Shown in pieces: positions 1 to 5,788 of a stretch of DNA of 5,901 nucleotides. The position numbers were made by a program, and so were the translations under genes. Every line of letters starts with the position of its first letter. Within the stretch, counting starts at the first letter, position 1. The notes beneath the pieces were generated by a model. That model was not told the origin of the DNA, searched no databases, and saw only the letters and a program-made list of their open reading frames with translations. The stretch spans positions 1-5,901 of the forward strand of contig JAIRSX010000011.1 in the NCBI GenBank assembly GCA_031255235.1, given 5' to 3'. This stretch comes from Rickettsiales bacterium. GTDB lineage: Bacteria > Pseudomonadota > Alphaproteobacteria > Rickettsiales > UBA1997.

Positions 1-77
1 ATAAGTATAGATGTAGAAGAAAAAGATTTGGATTAAGGTTTAATCTTATAGCAGGGATTTATAACTATGAATTATGA
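1..77 (+). CDS. IS5-family transposase, C-terminal 24 codons (5' partial)
   Basis: The frame beginning at position 3 reads KYRCRRKRFGLRFNLIAG followed by IYNYEL and a TGA stop. This basic tail, (K/R)-rich then FGLRFNLIAGIYN, is the typical end of DDE transposases of the IS5/IS1031 group. The catalytic DDE residues lie outside the window, so activity cannot be judged. The second transposase tail at 5810-5901 has the same protein with two conservative changes (K to R, I to V) and a different last few residues. An ATG at 74-76 overlaps the stop codon and opens a longer frame into the flanking DNA (see the entry at 114-248). Confidence 0.85.
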   Translation, partial: KYRCRRKRFGLRFNLIAGIYNYEL

Positions 78-113
78 AAGTAGATAAGGAAGGATTTTTA
101 CGCACCAGGTCTA
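1..113 (+). mobile_element. IS5-family (IS1031-like) insertion sequence, 3' end only
   Basis: The last part of an insertion sequence; the rest lies before the window. It contains the end of a transposase frame (stop TGA at 75-77) followed by about 36 bases of non-coding end. The proposed outer boundary is the sequence GGTCTA at 108-113. The final 18 bases match the end of the second IS copy (read on the minus strand, ending at 5786) at 12 positions, including the spaced motif GCAnnAGGTCTA, which fits a shared terminal inverted repeat. A TA or TNA target duplication would be expected for this group but cannot be checked because the other end is missing. The exact boundary is inferred, with an uncertainty of a few bases. 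Confidence 0.75.
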
Positions 114-248
114 TTGAAAACTTTATAGATAACTCCCCACAGGGAGATATACAATGGGAAAACCTTGATGAATGGAAGCAAGAACAAGATTTAAACAATT
201 TTGAATTACCGGATGACAACAACAAGATATGGCAAGATGTCAAACTAA
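114..248 (+). pseudogene. Possible remnant of an unrecognised gene cut by the IS
   Basis: Downstream of the IS end, the frame of position 116 stays open and reads like a real acidic, hydrophilic protein (segments such as GDIQWENLDEWKQEQDLNNF and ELPDDNNKIWQDVKL, with three tryptophans). It has no start of its own in the flanking DNA; the only ATG (74-76) is inside the IS. It also has no stop where the convergent HIT gene ends, and runs on antisense to that gene until 373, which is unlikely to be native. The simplest reading is a C-terminal gene fragment that lost its 5' part to the IS and its own stop to an indel or rearrangement. I do not recognise the family. It could also be chance open frame. 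A 5-bp stem (CTCCC-CACA-GGGAG, 133-146) lies inside but has no U tract. Confidence 0.3.
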
Positions 249-578
249 CTACCAACCGCCTAATATATGTAAATGAAAGTGAAAAACTTCTTGTCCAGAT
301 TTTTCACCGCAATTGCCAACTATCCTGTAATCCCCAGCTACATTTTTTTCTGCTATCTCTTGTGCTTTCTTAAAGAAAGAAGCAACCTCTTCTGTTGGTG
401 AATTTTTTACAAAATCATCAAAAGAAACAAACTCCTTTTTAGGTAAAACTAATATGTGAATTGGTGCTTTTGGTGCAATATCATTTATTGCTAAAACTTC
501 ATCATCCTCATAAACTACTTTTGAAGGAATTTCTTTTTTTATTACTTTATAAAAAACATTATCTCTGTCGTATTTCAT
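249..578 (-). CDS. HIT-family (HinT-like) nucleotide-binding hydrolase
   Basis: This is a 109-residue histidine-triad protein of the HinT/protein kinase C inhibitor group, soluble cytoplasmic enzymes that hydrolyse purine nucleoside phosphoramidates and acyl-adenylates. The N-terminal segment DNVFYKVIKKEIPSKVVYED and the following INDIAPKAPIHILVLPKK are family signatures. The SFDDF segment is of alphaproteobacterial style. The catalytic triad H-F-H-L-H-I-L lies at residues 100-106, with the third histidine (H104) as the nucleophile expected in the family and N89-C-G as the usual nucleotide-contact region. The protein stops at GGW directly after the triad, so it is several residues shorter than E. 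coli HinT (119) and human HINT1 (126), whose C-terminal tails affect substrate choice. This may be natural for the lineage or a trimmed end next to disturbed DNA. It follows lpxK on the same strand after 51 bases and has its own candidate promoter in that gap. Confidence 0.93.
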   Translation of the reverse strand: MKYDRDNVFYKVIKKEIPSKVVYEDDEVLAINDIAPKAPIHILVLPKKEFVSFDDFVKNSPTEEVASFFKKAQEIAEKNVAGDYRIVGNCGEKSGQEVFHFHLHILGGW

Positions 579-600
579 ATATGTTTTAATCTGTCACCAA

Positions 601-628
601 TGTATATTCAATTTATGAAGTTTGTCAA
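601..628 (-). promoter_or_regulatory. Candidate sigma-70 promoter for the HIT gene
   Basis: In the 51-base gap between lpxK and the HIT gene the minus strand shows a perfect -35 TTGACA (623-628), a 16-base spacer and a -10 TATACA (601-606, 4 of 6 matches to consensus). Transcription would begin near 594, giving a leader of about 16 bases with no clear Shine-Dalgarno sequence. The perfect -35 is less likely to be chance than a -10 in AT-rich DNA. The HIT gene may still also be read from lpxK. Confidence 0.5.
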
Positions 629-629
629 A

Positions 630-1586
630 TTATTTACCAAGTTCTAACAACCTTATAAACTCACTTTCGTTGTGAAATTTTAAATCAATATCCAGATAAT
701 CAATCCTTGTCCTATCATCTTTATTTATCCTAACCCAATCCTTTTTTGTTGTAATGATTCTTGTGTTTTCTCTTTCCGCTTCCAGTATTATATTTAATAT
801 GTCGCTATCTATATAATTATAATGATCGTCAAAAACATATTTTTTATGAAGATAAAAACCATTATTTGTCAATGTATCAAAAAATTTCTCCGGTCGTCCT
901 ATTCCGCAGAATGCTATATATTTTTCATTTTCTTTTGGGGTTGTTTTAGTTTCAATGAAAGCGGAACAAACATCAAAATTATTATTTACTAAGCAATCAG
1001 TGAGGTTTTTTCTGTCTTGTCCAATGATTACAAAAAATGTTGCTCTTTTAAAAGCGCTTTTAATGGTTTCTCTGAGGGGGCCAGATGGCAATAATTCTCC
1101 ATTACCTATTCCATAATTTCCGTCTATAACTATAATATTTTTATCTTTGTATATGGAAGGGTTTTGAAAACCGTCATCCATTAAAATCAAATCGTATTTA
1201 AGGAGTTCTAAATTTTTAATTGCCTCTTTTCTGCTACGACAAATGTAAGTATCTGCAATTTCTTTTAATAAAAGTGGTTCATCGCCGACCTCTAATGATG
1301 TTTGATTCTTTACTTTTGTAAATTCTTTGATAGTTCCCTTGTATCCCTTACTTAAATAGGCAAATTTTACCTTCTTTCCTTTTAAAATTTTACCGATTTC
1401 AATCGCTAAAGGAGTTTTTCCTGCTCCACCAACAACCAAATTTCCAATACAATAAATTTTGGTATTTGATTTGTATTGTATGGAAAACAGGACATGAATA
1501 AATCTACCAAAACCATATATTATTGACAATGGATATAACAATAAAGATATTAGATTCTCATTTTCAAAAAATTTTGGTATTCTCAT
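630..1586 (-). CDS. lpxK: Tetraacyldisaccharide 4'-kinase LpxK
   Basis: LpxK is an inner-membrane kinase that transfers phosphate from ATP to the 4' position of the lipid A disaccharide precursor, the sixth step of the Raetz pathway. The 318 residues are close to E. coli LpxK (328). An N-terminal hydrophobic anchor spans about residues 12-36. The P-loop is GNLVVGGAGKTP (48-59), matching the family GNLxxGGxGKTP. Further family motifs in order are SKGYKG (79-84), VGDEPLLL (100-107), DDGFQ (137-141), DGNYGIGNGELLPSGPLRE (155-173), GIGRPEKFF (228-236), FDDHYNY (252-258, containing the conserved histidine) and TTKKDWVRI (279-287). All expected motifs are present, so the enzyme should be active. 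Its ATG overlaps the stop of a 20-codon hydrophobic ORF (ATGA), suggesting translational coupling; no strong Shine-Dalgarno is seen. The usual neighbour waaA is absent. Confidence 0.97.
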   Translation of the reverse strand: MRIPKFFENENLISLLLYPLSIIYGFGRFIHVLFSIQYKSNTKIYCIGNLVVGGAGKTPLAIEIGKILKGKKVKFAYLSKGYKGTIKEFTKVKNQTSLEVGDEPLLLKEIADTYICRSRKEAIKNLELLKYDLILMDDGFQNPSIYKDKNIIVIDGNYGIGNGELLPSGPLRETIKSAFKRATFFVIIGQDRKNLTDCLVNNNFDVCSAFIETKTTPKENEKYIAFCGIGRPEKFFDTLTNNGFYLHKKYVFDDHYNYIDSDILNIILEAERENTRIITTKKDWVRINKDDRTRIDYLDIDLKFHNESEFIRLLELGK

Positions 1587-1645
1587 ATTATCCAGATCAA
1601 TGCTAATATCAATATAAAATAAATCAAAATATTTATTTGTGTCAT
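1583..1645 (-). CDS. Possible small hydrophobic peptide upstream of lpxK
   Basis: A 20-codon ORF starts at ATG 1645-1643 and reads MTQINILIY then FILILALIWII before a TGA whose first two bases are the TG of the lpxK ATG (an ATGA overlap). After the first few polar residues it is almost entirely Ile, Leu, Phe, Ala and Trp, enough for one short membrane helix. Stop/start overlap of this kind is typical of real coupled genes. Against it, no Shine-Dalgarno is evident, the sequence is AT-rich (which favours Ile/Leu/Phe codons by chance), and the frame is also open further upstream, antisense to thiD. It could be a membrane micropeptide, a translational leader for lpxK, or chance. Confidence 0.35.
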   Translation of the reverse strand: MTQINILIYFILILALIWII

Positions 1646-1673
1646 TTTACAAAGTAAGTAAAAACTGAATAAC

Positions 1674-2459
1674 GTGGTTAAAAAATGTCTTACAATTGCT
1701 GGTTCAGATTGCTCCGGCGGTGCAGGGATACAAGCAGATTTGAAAACATTTTCTGCTCTTGGTTGTTATGGAATGTCTGTAATTACATCTGTGGTAGCGG
1801 AAAATACACAGAGAGTTATTAGTATTCAAGACGTAGATATTAATATAATTGAAGATCAAATTGATGCTTGTTTTGAGGACATTGAAATTGATGGGTTAAA
1901 AATTGGTATGCTTTCAAACATTGATATTATGCTTGCCATTAAAGACAAATTATTACAGTATAAACCAAAAAATGTTGTAATTGATCCTGTTATGTATGCG
2001 AAGGGTGGTGTTGCTTTAATGAAGGAGGATTGTATTGATACATTGATTAAGGAAATTATACCGCTTGCTTTTGTTTTAACGCCAAATATTCCAGAAGCGG
2101 AAAAAATTACTAACAAAAGAATTTCGACCTTAAGAGATATGGAAGAAGCCGGAAAAGTTATATATGATATGGGTTGCAAAAATGTTTTGATAAAAGGAGG
2201 GCATTTAGAAAACGATGCTACCGACATATTGTATAATGGTGAGGAGATTTTTCATTTTAAAAATGAAAAAATAAATACAAAAAATACACATGGGACAGGT
2301 TGCACTTTAAGTTCTGCAATTGCAAGTGAATTAACAAAAGAAAATCCTGTTGATATTGCTGTAGGAAATGCAAAAAAATATATTGTTGGTGCAATTACAA
2401 ATGATCTGTGTATTGGCAAGGGAAATGGTTCGATTAATCACTTTTGGGAAGTGTGGTAA
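1674..2459 (+). CDS. thiD: Hydroxymethylpyrimidine (phosphate) kinase ThiD
   Basis: ThiD is a cytoplasmic ribokinase-fold enzyme that phosphorylates 4-amino-5-hydroxymethyl-2-methylpyrimidine and then its monophosphate, giving the pyrimidine pyrophosphate used for thiamine phosphate synthesis. The 261 residues align along the full length of the E. coli enzyme (266). Motifs are AGSDCSGGAGIQADLKTF (9-26, substrate site), IDPVM (103-107), LTPN (135-138), KGGH (174-177) and NTHGTGC (204-210), the anion hole with the family's catalytic cysteine C210. The C-terminus HFWEVW matches the family ending HFHAWW. The start is GTG at 1674; an in-frame TAA at 1659-1661 excludes anything much longer, and no Shine-Dalgarno is visible. 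It stands alone between minus-strand genes and ends 3 bases from the convergent lnt stop. No other thiamine gene is nearby, so it may serve salvage. Confidence 0.96.
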   Translation: MVKKCLTIAGSDCSGGAGIQADLKTFSALGCYGMSVITSVVAENTQRVISIQDVDINIIEDQIDACFEDIEIDGLKIGMLSNIDIMLAIKDKLLQYKPKNVVIDPVMYAKGGVALMKEDCIDTLIKEIIPLAFVLTPNIPEAEKITNKRISTLRDMEEAGKVIYDMGCKNVLIKGGHLENDATDILYNGEEIFHFKNEKINTKNTHGTGCTLSSAIASELTKENPVDIAVGNAKKYIVGAITNDLCIGKGNGSINHFWEVW

Positions 2460-2462
2460 AAT

Positions 2463-2479
2463 TTATTCTAAAAGAATAA
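2463..2479. terminator. Weak AT-rich hairpin at the thiD/lnt convergence
   Basis: TTATTCT and AGAATAA form a perfect 7-bp stem around an AAA loop, covering the lnt stop codon and starting 4 bases past the thiD stop. It is the only symmetric element in the 3-base gap between the two convergent genes, so it might act as a weak bidirectional terminator. The stem has only one G-C pair and neither strand has a convincing U tract after it, so this is a tentative call. Confidence 0.2.
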
Positions 2480-3794
2480 TCCCTTCTTCATTTAATTTTA
2501 TTTGTTTTTCAACGATTCCGTATTCGTTTATATAGGCAGATATACCAGTATTTGCAACTCTTATGATTGGAATATTATTTTCTACTGCCCTGAACTTCGC
2601 CGCAACTAAGTGTTGATAGGGTCCGCTTGTATTACCAAACCAAGCATCATTAGTAAGATTTATAATGACATTTGGTAGATCTTTTTTGTTTATGACCTTT
2701 TTAAAAGCAATTTCAAAACAGATTATCGGACTAAATTTAAAATTGTCATCAACGGTAATTGTTCTAACTCCGTTTCCTCTTGAAAAATTACCAAAGCCAG
2801 TTAAAGTATTTAAAAATGGTATTGGCATAAACTCCCCAAAGGGTACAAGTTTATTTTTGTCATAAAAATCGGCAACTCTCAGATTTTCAAACATAAAAAT
2901 AGTATTCCAAAACTTTCCTTTATGATTAGTTCTATTTGCACCAGTTATTAGAATTTTATCTTTAATTTTTTCAAAATCTCCGCTCAACGTGGTATCACTT
3001 GTAATACTAAAAGGAAATGAGCTCTCGCTCCAAATGACAATATCATCATCGCCTATACTCAAATCAATATATTTTTTTAGGTTATTGTATGCTTCTTGTT
3101 GATTCCATTTAAGATCTTGTTTGATATTTGCTTGAACTATCCTTATTTTTTTATTAATCTTTATGGGAGTTACGTTATGCAATCTGATAATTCCAAATGA
3201 CAGAATAAAAAAAAGAATACCTATATAGTAAAAAAGAATTTTGTTGAATTTTTTAAAATCACAAACAAACAAAATACAAGCAAAGTTCAGAACAATAAAA
3301 TCAAACACATAAATATTTAAAAAATTAGCAATTTGTATCAAAGTATCACTAAATGCTAAACTGTAAGATATAAAATTCCAAGGAAGTATAAAACCTCTAA
3401 GCCACTCAAAAACGACAAATAAAAAACAAAAAACTAAAGAAACTAAAAATCTGCCAGAAATCTGTAATTTTTTAGTTAATATAATTGGAATAGAAACAAA
3501 AAATGAGGATAGTAAAGGGACTAAACAAACCGCAAGGGGGAACAACCACATAAATTTTCCATCGGTCAAAAGTGAAAAAGCGATCCAATACAATTGGGGT
3601 AAGAAAAAACCAAATGAATATAATGTGGCAGTTTTAAAATTTGTTGTTTGTAGATTTTTCAAAATAAAATTGAGGGATATCGGTAACAAGAAAACCAAAT
3701 ATAAAGGTGGAAAAATGAGGCCACCAATAAAACCAAAGAAAAAATATTGAAAATAAATTGATTTCACTAAAAATAGCAATCTCTGTTTTAACAT
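2463..3794 (-). CDS. lnt: Apolipoprotein N-acyltransferase Lnt, short C-terminus
   Basis: Lnt is an inner-membrane enzyme that moves an acyl chain from a phospholipid to the N-terminal cysteine of diacylated lipoproteins, the last step of lipoprotein maturation. Several hydrophobic segments fill residues 1-205, including the family motif EWLRGFILPWN (130-140). A nitrilase-like periplasmic domain follows from about 217. The catalytic triad by family comparison is E257 (WSES), K313 (YDKNKLVPFGE) and C359 (SPIICFE). NLTNDAWFGNTSGPYQH (379-395) and RVANTGISAYI (412-422) are also family signatures. The protein is 443 residues against 512 in E. coli and ends at EEGIILLE, before the expected PxxxxTxYxRxGD-type segment and the last membrane helix. 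About 45-50 C-terminal residues seem absent, and the DNA beyond is antisense to thiD. Start: ATG 3794-3792 with a strong Shine-Dalgarno. It is probably cotranscribed with the two lipoprotein genes upstream. Confidence 0.95.
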   Translation of the reverse strand: MLKQRLLFLVKSIYFQYFFFGFIGGLIFPPLYLVFLLPISLNFILKNLQTTNFKTATLYSFGFFLPQLYWIAFSLLTDGKFMWLFPLAVCLVPLLSSFFVSIPIILTKKLQISGRFLVSLVFCFLFVVFEWLRGFILPWNFISYSLAFSDTLIQIANFLNIYVFDFIVLNFACILFVCDFKKFNKILFYYIGILFFILSFGIIRLHNVTPIKINKKIRIVQANIKQDLKWNQQEAYNNLKKYIDLSIGDDDIVIWSESSFPFSITSDTTLSGDFEKIKDKILITGANRTNHKGKFWNTIFMFENLRVADFYDKNKLVPFGEFMPIPFLNTLTGFGNFSRGNGVRTITVDDNFKFSPIICFEIAFKKVINKKDLPNVIINLTNDAWFGNTSGPYQHLVAAKFRAVENNIPIIRVANTGISAYINEYGIVEKQIKLNEEGIILLE

Positions 3795-3796
3795 AT

Positions 3797-3804
3797 ACCA
3801 CCTC
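3797..3804 (-). promoter_or_regulatory. Strong Shine-Dalgarno of lnt
   Basis: The minus strand reads GAGGTGGT ending 2 bases before the lnt ATG, with GAGGTG complementary to the 16S rRNA tail. Most other starts in this window lack a recognisable site, so this one clearly fixes the lnt start at 3794. It lies in a 64-base gap after the LpoB-like gene in which I see no terminator and only a poor promoter match. Confidence 0.7.
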
Positions 3805-3858
3805 TCATAACTTCCTATTCTTTACAACCTTCAAATTCCGTTGCAAAATTAATTTCTT

Positions 3859-4479
3859 CTACCAACCTTTTCCACTTTTTTCACTATATTTTTCAGTTTT
3901 ATAGCTTCCTCTAAAAACTTCATTGCTTGTTTGTATATCTGTAATTCTAATGTTTAAAGTATATTGTTTTAATGTTTTGCCACCAAGTATTTTTGCTTTC
4001 ATTTCAATAGAACCTAGAATCATCCAATCAGCACCACTTTGTTTACCAATGCTTTTTGCTTGTTTTGGATCAACCATGCCATCATTTTGATAATTAATCT
4101 CTTTTAAAATTCGCTCTCTTGCTGAATTATCAATTAGCACGAAATCACCTGACTCGTCCAATTTCTCTAAAAATTCGTTGTTTATATCGTCAATAGGAAA
4201 GTATGCCTCACTGGAATTGTTTCGAATTTCGCCTACAAATAGTTTAGGGTGTTTTCCTTTTGCCTCAAAATTTGCAAATTCTCTTTGAAATTTTTTGTGA
4301 GCATCCATTTTTTTCAAAATTGCATCCACGGCACTTGAAGTATCTTTTGCCACCCATTCGTCAGTGATAGACATTGCTAATTCATCACCTTCTTCACCAC
4401 TAACTCTTTTTGTTTTTATGGTAGGTGCACAAGCAACTGTAAACAACAAAGCAACAACAACAATTTTTTCAAATTTCAT
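3859..4479 (-). CDS. LpoB-like outer-membrane lipoprotein
   Basis: A 206-residue lipoprotein of the LpoB/PBP-activator-like family (Pfam PF13036). E. coli LpoB stimulates the peptidoglycan synthase PBP1b, but many family members in other phyla have no tested function. A signal peptide (K5 then a hydrophobic stretch) ends at a lipobox TVAC with cysteine 17; Thr at -3 is less usual than Leu, and Ala at +2 fits outer-membrane sorting. The conserved domain runs from about 78 to 190: KLFVGEIRNNSSE (79-91), DINNEFLEKLDESGDFVLID (98-117), ARERILKE (120-127), and SIGKQSGADWMILGSIEM (143-160), the family's GxxxGADxxLxGxI motif. It ends in a basic tail, SEKSGKGW. The start is supported by AAGGGGG five bases upstream, which overlaps the TAA of the LPP20-like gene 9 bases away, so the two are probably translationally coupled. 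The same pair of families occurs side by side in other bacteria, suggesting they work together. Confidence 0.88.
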   Translation of the reverse strand: MKFEKIVVVALLFTVACAPTIKTKRVSGEEGDELAMSITDEWVAKDTSSAVDAILKKMDAHKKFQREFANFEAKGKHPKLFVGEIRNNSSEAYFPIDDINNEFLEKLDESGDFVLIDNSARERILKEINYQNDGMVDPKQAKSIGKQSGADWMILGSIEMKAKILGGKTLKQYTLNIRITDIQTSNEVFRGSYKTEKYSEKSGKGW

Positions 4480-4491
4480 AAATCCCCCTTA
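4480..4491 (-). promoter_or_regulatory. Shine-Dalgarno overlapping the upstream stop codon
   Basis: On the minus strand TAAGGGGGATTT precedes the ATG of the LpoB-like gene. The TAA is the stop of the LPP20-like gene and the last two As begin the AAGGGGG ribosome site. A ribosome finishing the first gene would sit directly on the start of the second, an arrangement typical of coupled translation. Confidence 0.65.
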
Positions 4492-5343
4492 TTTCAATAA
4501 TTTATTAATATTTTCCTTAAGTTCATCGGCAAATTGTTCGTTAGTTTTGCTAATGATTTGCTCTAAACTTTTACCAGTCTCACTATAACTCCCTGTAAAA
4601 ACACCAACAGACGAGTTATTCTTTATGTTCTGAATTCTATATAGAACCCTATACTTTTCAAAATTTTCAACTTTCAAAAACTCTTTAGTATGGCTAATTT
4701 TAATATCAATGATATTTGTAGCACTTGATAAATCATTGCTAACACTTGCACCGGCATCAGTGATGATAGATGCAATTAGATTTTTTAATTCTTCCTCGTT
4801 AATGTTTTTAATGTCTGTAAAGTCTATATAATATGATGTATTGGTATCTATTTTTTTATTTTGAATAATATCATCGTAACTGATTTTTTCAGGAATTGGT
4901 TTGTTTGTTAAAAATTCATATTGTTTATTTAAAACAATTCTTTCATTATATAATTTTTCAAGTTTTACAGAGGCGCCCAAAGTCTTCTCTTTCGAAAAAA
5001 TCAGCATCTTATTATCAATTTTTTCAATACCGTTCTTTAGTTCGTTTATGTTTTTTTTCTTATCTAAAGAAGCGAGTGCATGAAAAACACCATTTTCCGT
5101 GTAAGATTGTGTAATCTCTATTTTGTTTTTATTGATGTTGACGCCAGTATTGGACTCGTAATATTTTGATAAGTTATTTATAGCATTCCTATTTGCTTCA
5201 GTTTGTGAGATGCCGGAACCGGTTTGACAAATCTTGTCCTTATGGCATTCGTCAGCATTTTTGACCCACTCTGGAAGAACTAACTCTGGTGGTATTGTAG
5301 CACAAGAAGTCACAAAAAACAATAATAAAATTAGATACTTCAT
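4489..5343 (-). CDS. LPP20-family lipoprotein with an extra C-terminal domain
   Basis: A 284-residue predicted lipoprotein. The signal peptide MKYLILLLFFVTSC ends in lipobox VTSC with cysteine 14 and Ala at +2 (outer-membrane sorting expected). Residues about 24-95 resemble the LPP20 domain (PF02169): PEWVKN (24-29), then TGSGISQTEANRNAINNLSKYY (41-62), the GxGxSxxxAxxxAxxxL pattern, and a closing segment FHALASLDKKKN. Residues 100-145 are charged and probably helical. Residues 165-284 form a second domain (YYIDFTDIKN, ITDAGASVSNDLSSATNIIDIKI, VGVFTGSYSETGK) with an alternating strand and helix look; I do not assign a family, although LPP20-plus-second-domain layouts also occur in FlgT-like proteins. 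No flagellar gene is present here. It is the first gene of a likely operon with the LpoB-like gene and lnt, and both lipoproteins would be Lnt substrates. The exact role is unknown. Confidence 0.85.
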   Translation of the reverse strand: MKYLILLLFFVTSCATIPPELVLPEWVKNADECHKDKICQTGSGISQTEANRNAINNLSKYYESNTGVNINKNKIEITQSYTENGVFHALASLDKKKNINELKNGIEKIDNKMLIFSKEKTLGASVKLEKLYNERIVLNKQYEFLTNKPIPEKISYDDIIQNKKIDTNTSYYIDFTDIKNINEEELKNLIASIITDAGASVSNDLSSATNIIDIKISHTKEFLKVENFEKYRVLYRIQNIKNNSSVGVFTGSYSETGKSLEQIISKTNEQFADELKENINKLLK

Positions 5344-5350
5344 TCTATAT

Positions 5351-5378
5351 AATATACTATTATTTTTTTATATCTCAA
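5351..5378 (-). promoter_or_regulatory. Candidate promoter of the LPP20-LpoB-lnt operon (leaderless)
   Basis: Minus-strand -35 TTGAGA (5373-5378) and -10 TATATT (5351-5356) each match the sigma-70 consensus at 5 of 6 positions with a 16-base spacer. The -10 ends only 7 bases before the ATG (5343), so transcription would start at or within a base or two of the initiation codon. No Shine-Dalgarno precedes that ATG, which agrees with a leaderless mRNA. The region is very AT-rich, so a chance -10 is possible; the -35 is the more informative part. Confidence 0.5.
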
Positions 5379-5389
5379 GTTTTTTGATA

Positions 5390-5404
5390 ATACAATATTT
5401 GTAT
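5390..5404. repeat. 15-bp palindrome in the divergent control region
   Basis: ATACAA-TAT-TTGTAT is a perfect 6-bp inverted repeat with a 3-base centre. It lies 12 bases upstream of the candidate -35 of the lipoprotein operon and about 9 bases upstream of the candidate -35 of the glycosyltransferase gene, between the two divergent promoters, a position suited to a shared operator. Such AT-rich palindromes also arise by chance. Confidence 0.3.
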
Positions 5405-5412
5405 CTTACATT

Positions 5413-5441
5413 TTTACATGATAATTTAAAAAGCATAAATT
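5413..5441 (+). promoter_or_regulatory. Candidate promoter of the glycosyltransferase gene
   Basis: Plus-strand -35 TTTACA (5413-5418, 5 of 6) and -10 TAAATT (5436-5441, 4 of 6) are separated by 17 bases and point toward the ATG at 5455, giving an expected start of transcription near 5448. The match is moderate. The 10-base direct repeat ATGATAATTT (5418-5427 and 5445-5454) overlaps and follows it, and a third ATGATAA begins at 5455, directly after the second copy. Confidence 0.35.
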
Positions 5442-5454
5442 CTAATGATAATTT

Positions 5455-5785
<331 letters not shown>

Positions 5786-5788
<3 letters not shown>

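Noticed and set aside
133..146. CTCCC-CACA-GGGAG hairpin downstream of the HIT gene
   Set aside because: A 5-bp stem with no U tract on either strand and more than 100 bases beyond the HIT stop; not convincing as a terminator.
46..255. Minus-strand 69-codon ORF over the IS end and remnant
   Set aside because: It is rich in Ser, Cys and Leu as expected for antisense of an acidic coding segment, crosses the IS boundary, and overlaps the end of the HIT gene.
761..949. Plus-strand 62-codon ORF inside lpxK
   Set aside because: It is antisense to a strongly supported lpxK region including GIGRPEKFF and DDHYNY and has no independent protein signature.
1587..1673. Promoters for lpxK and thiD in the divergent gap
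   Set aside because: The 87 bases contain many AT-rich -10-like words, but I found no -35 partner at proper spacing better than 3-4 of 6 on either strand, so none is called.
1856..2227. Minus-strand 123-codon ORF inside thiD
   Set aside because: It is the antisense shadow of conserved ThiD sequence; the composition (Ser, Ile and Phe rich) follows from the complementary codons.
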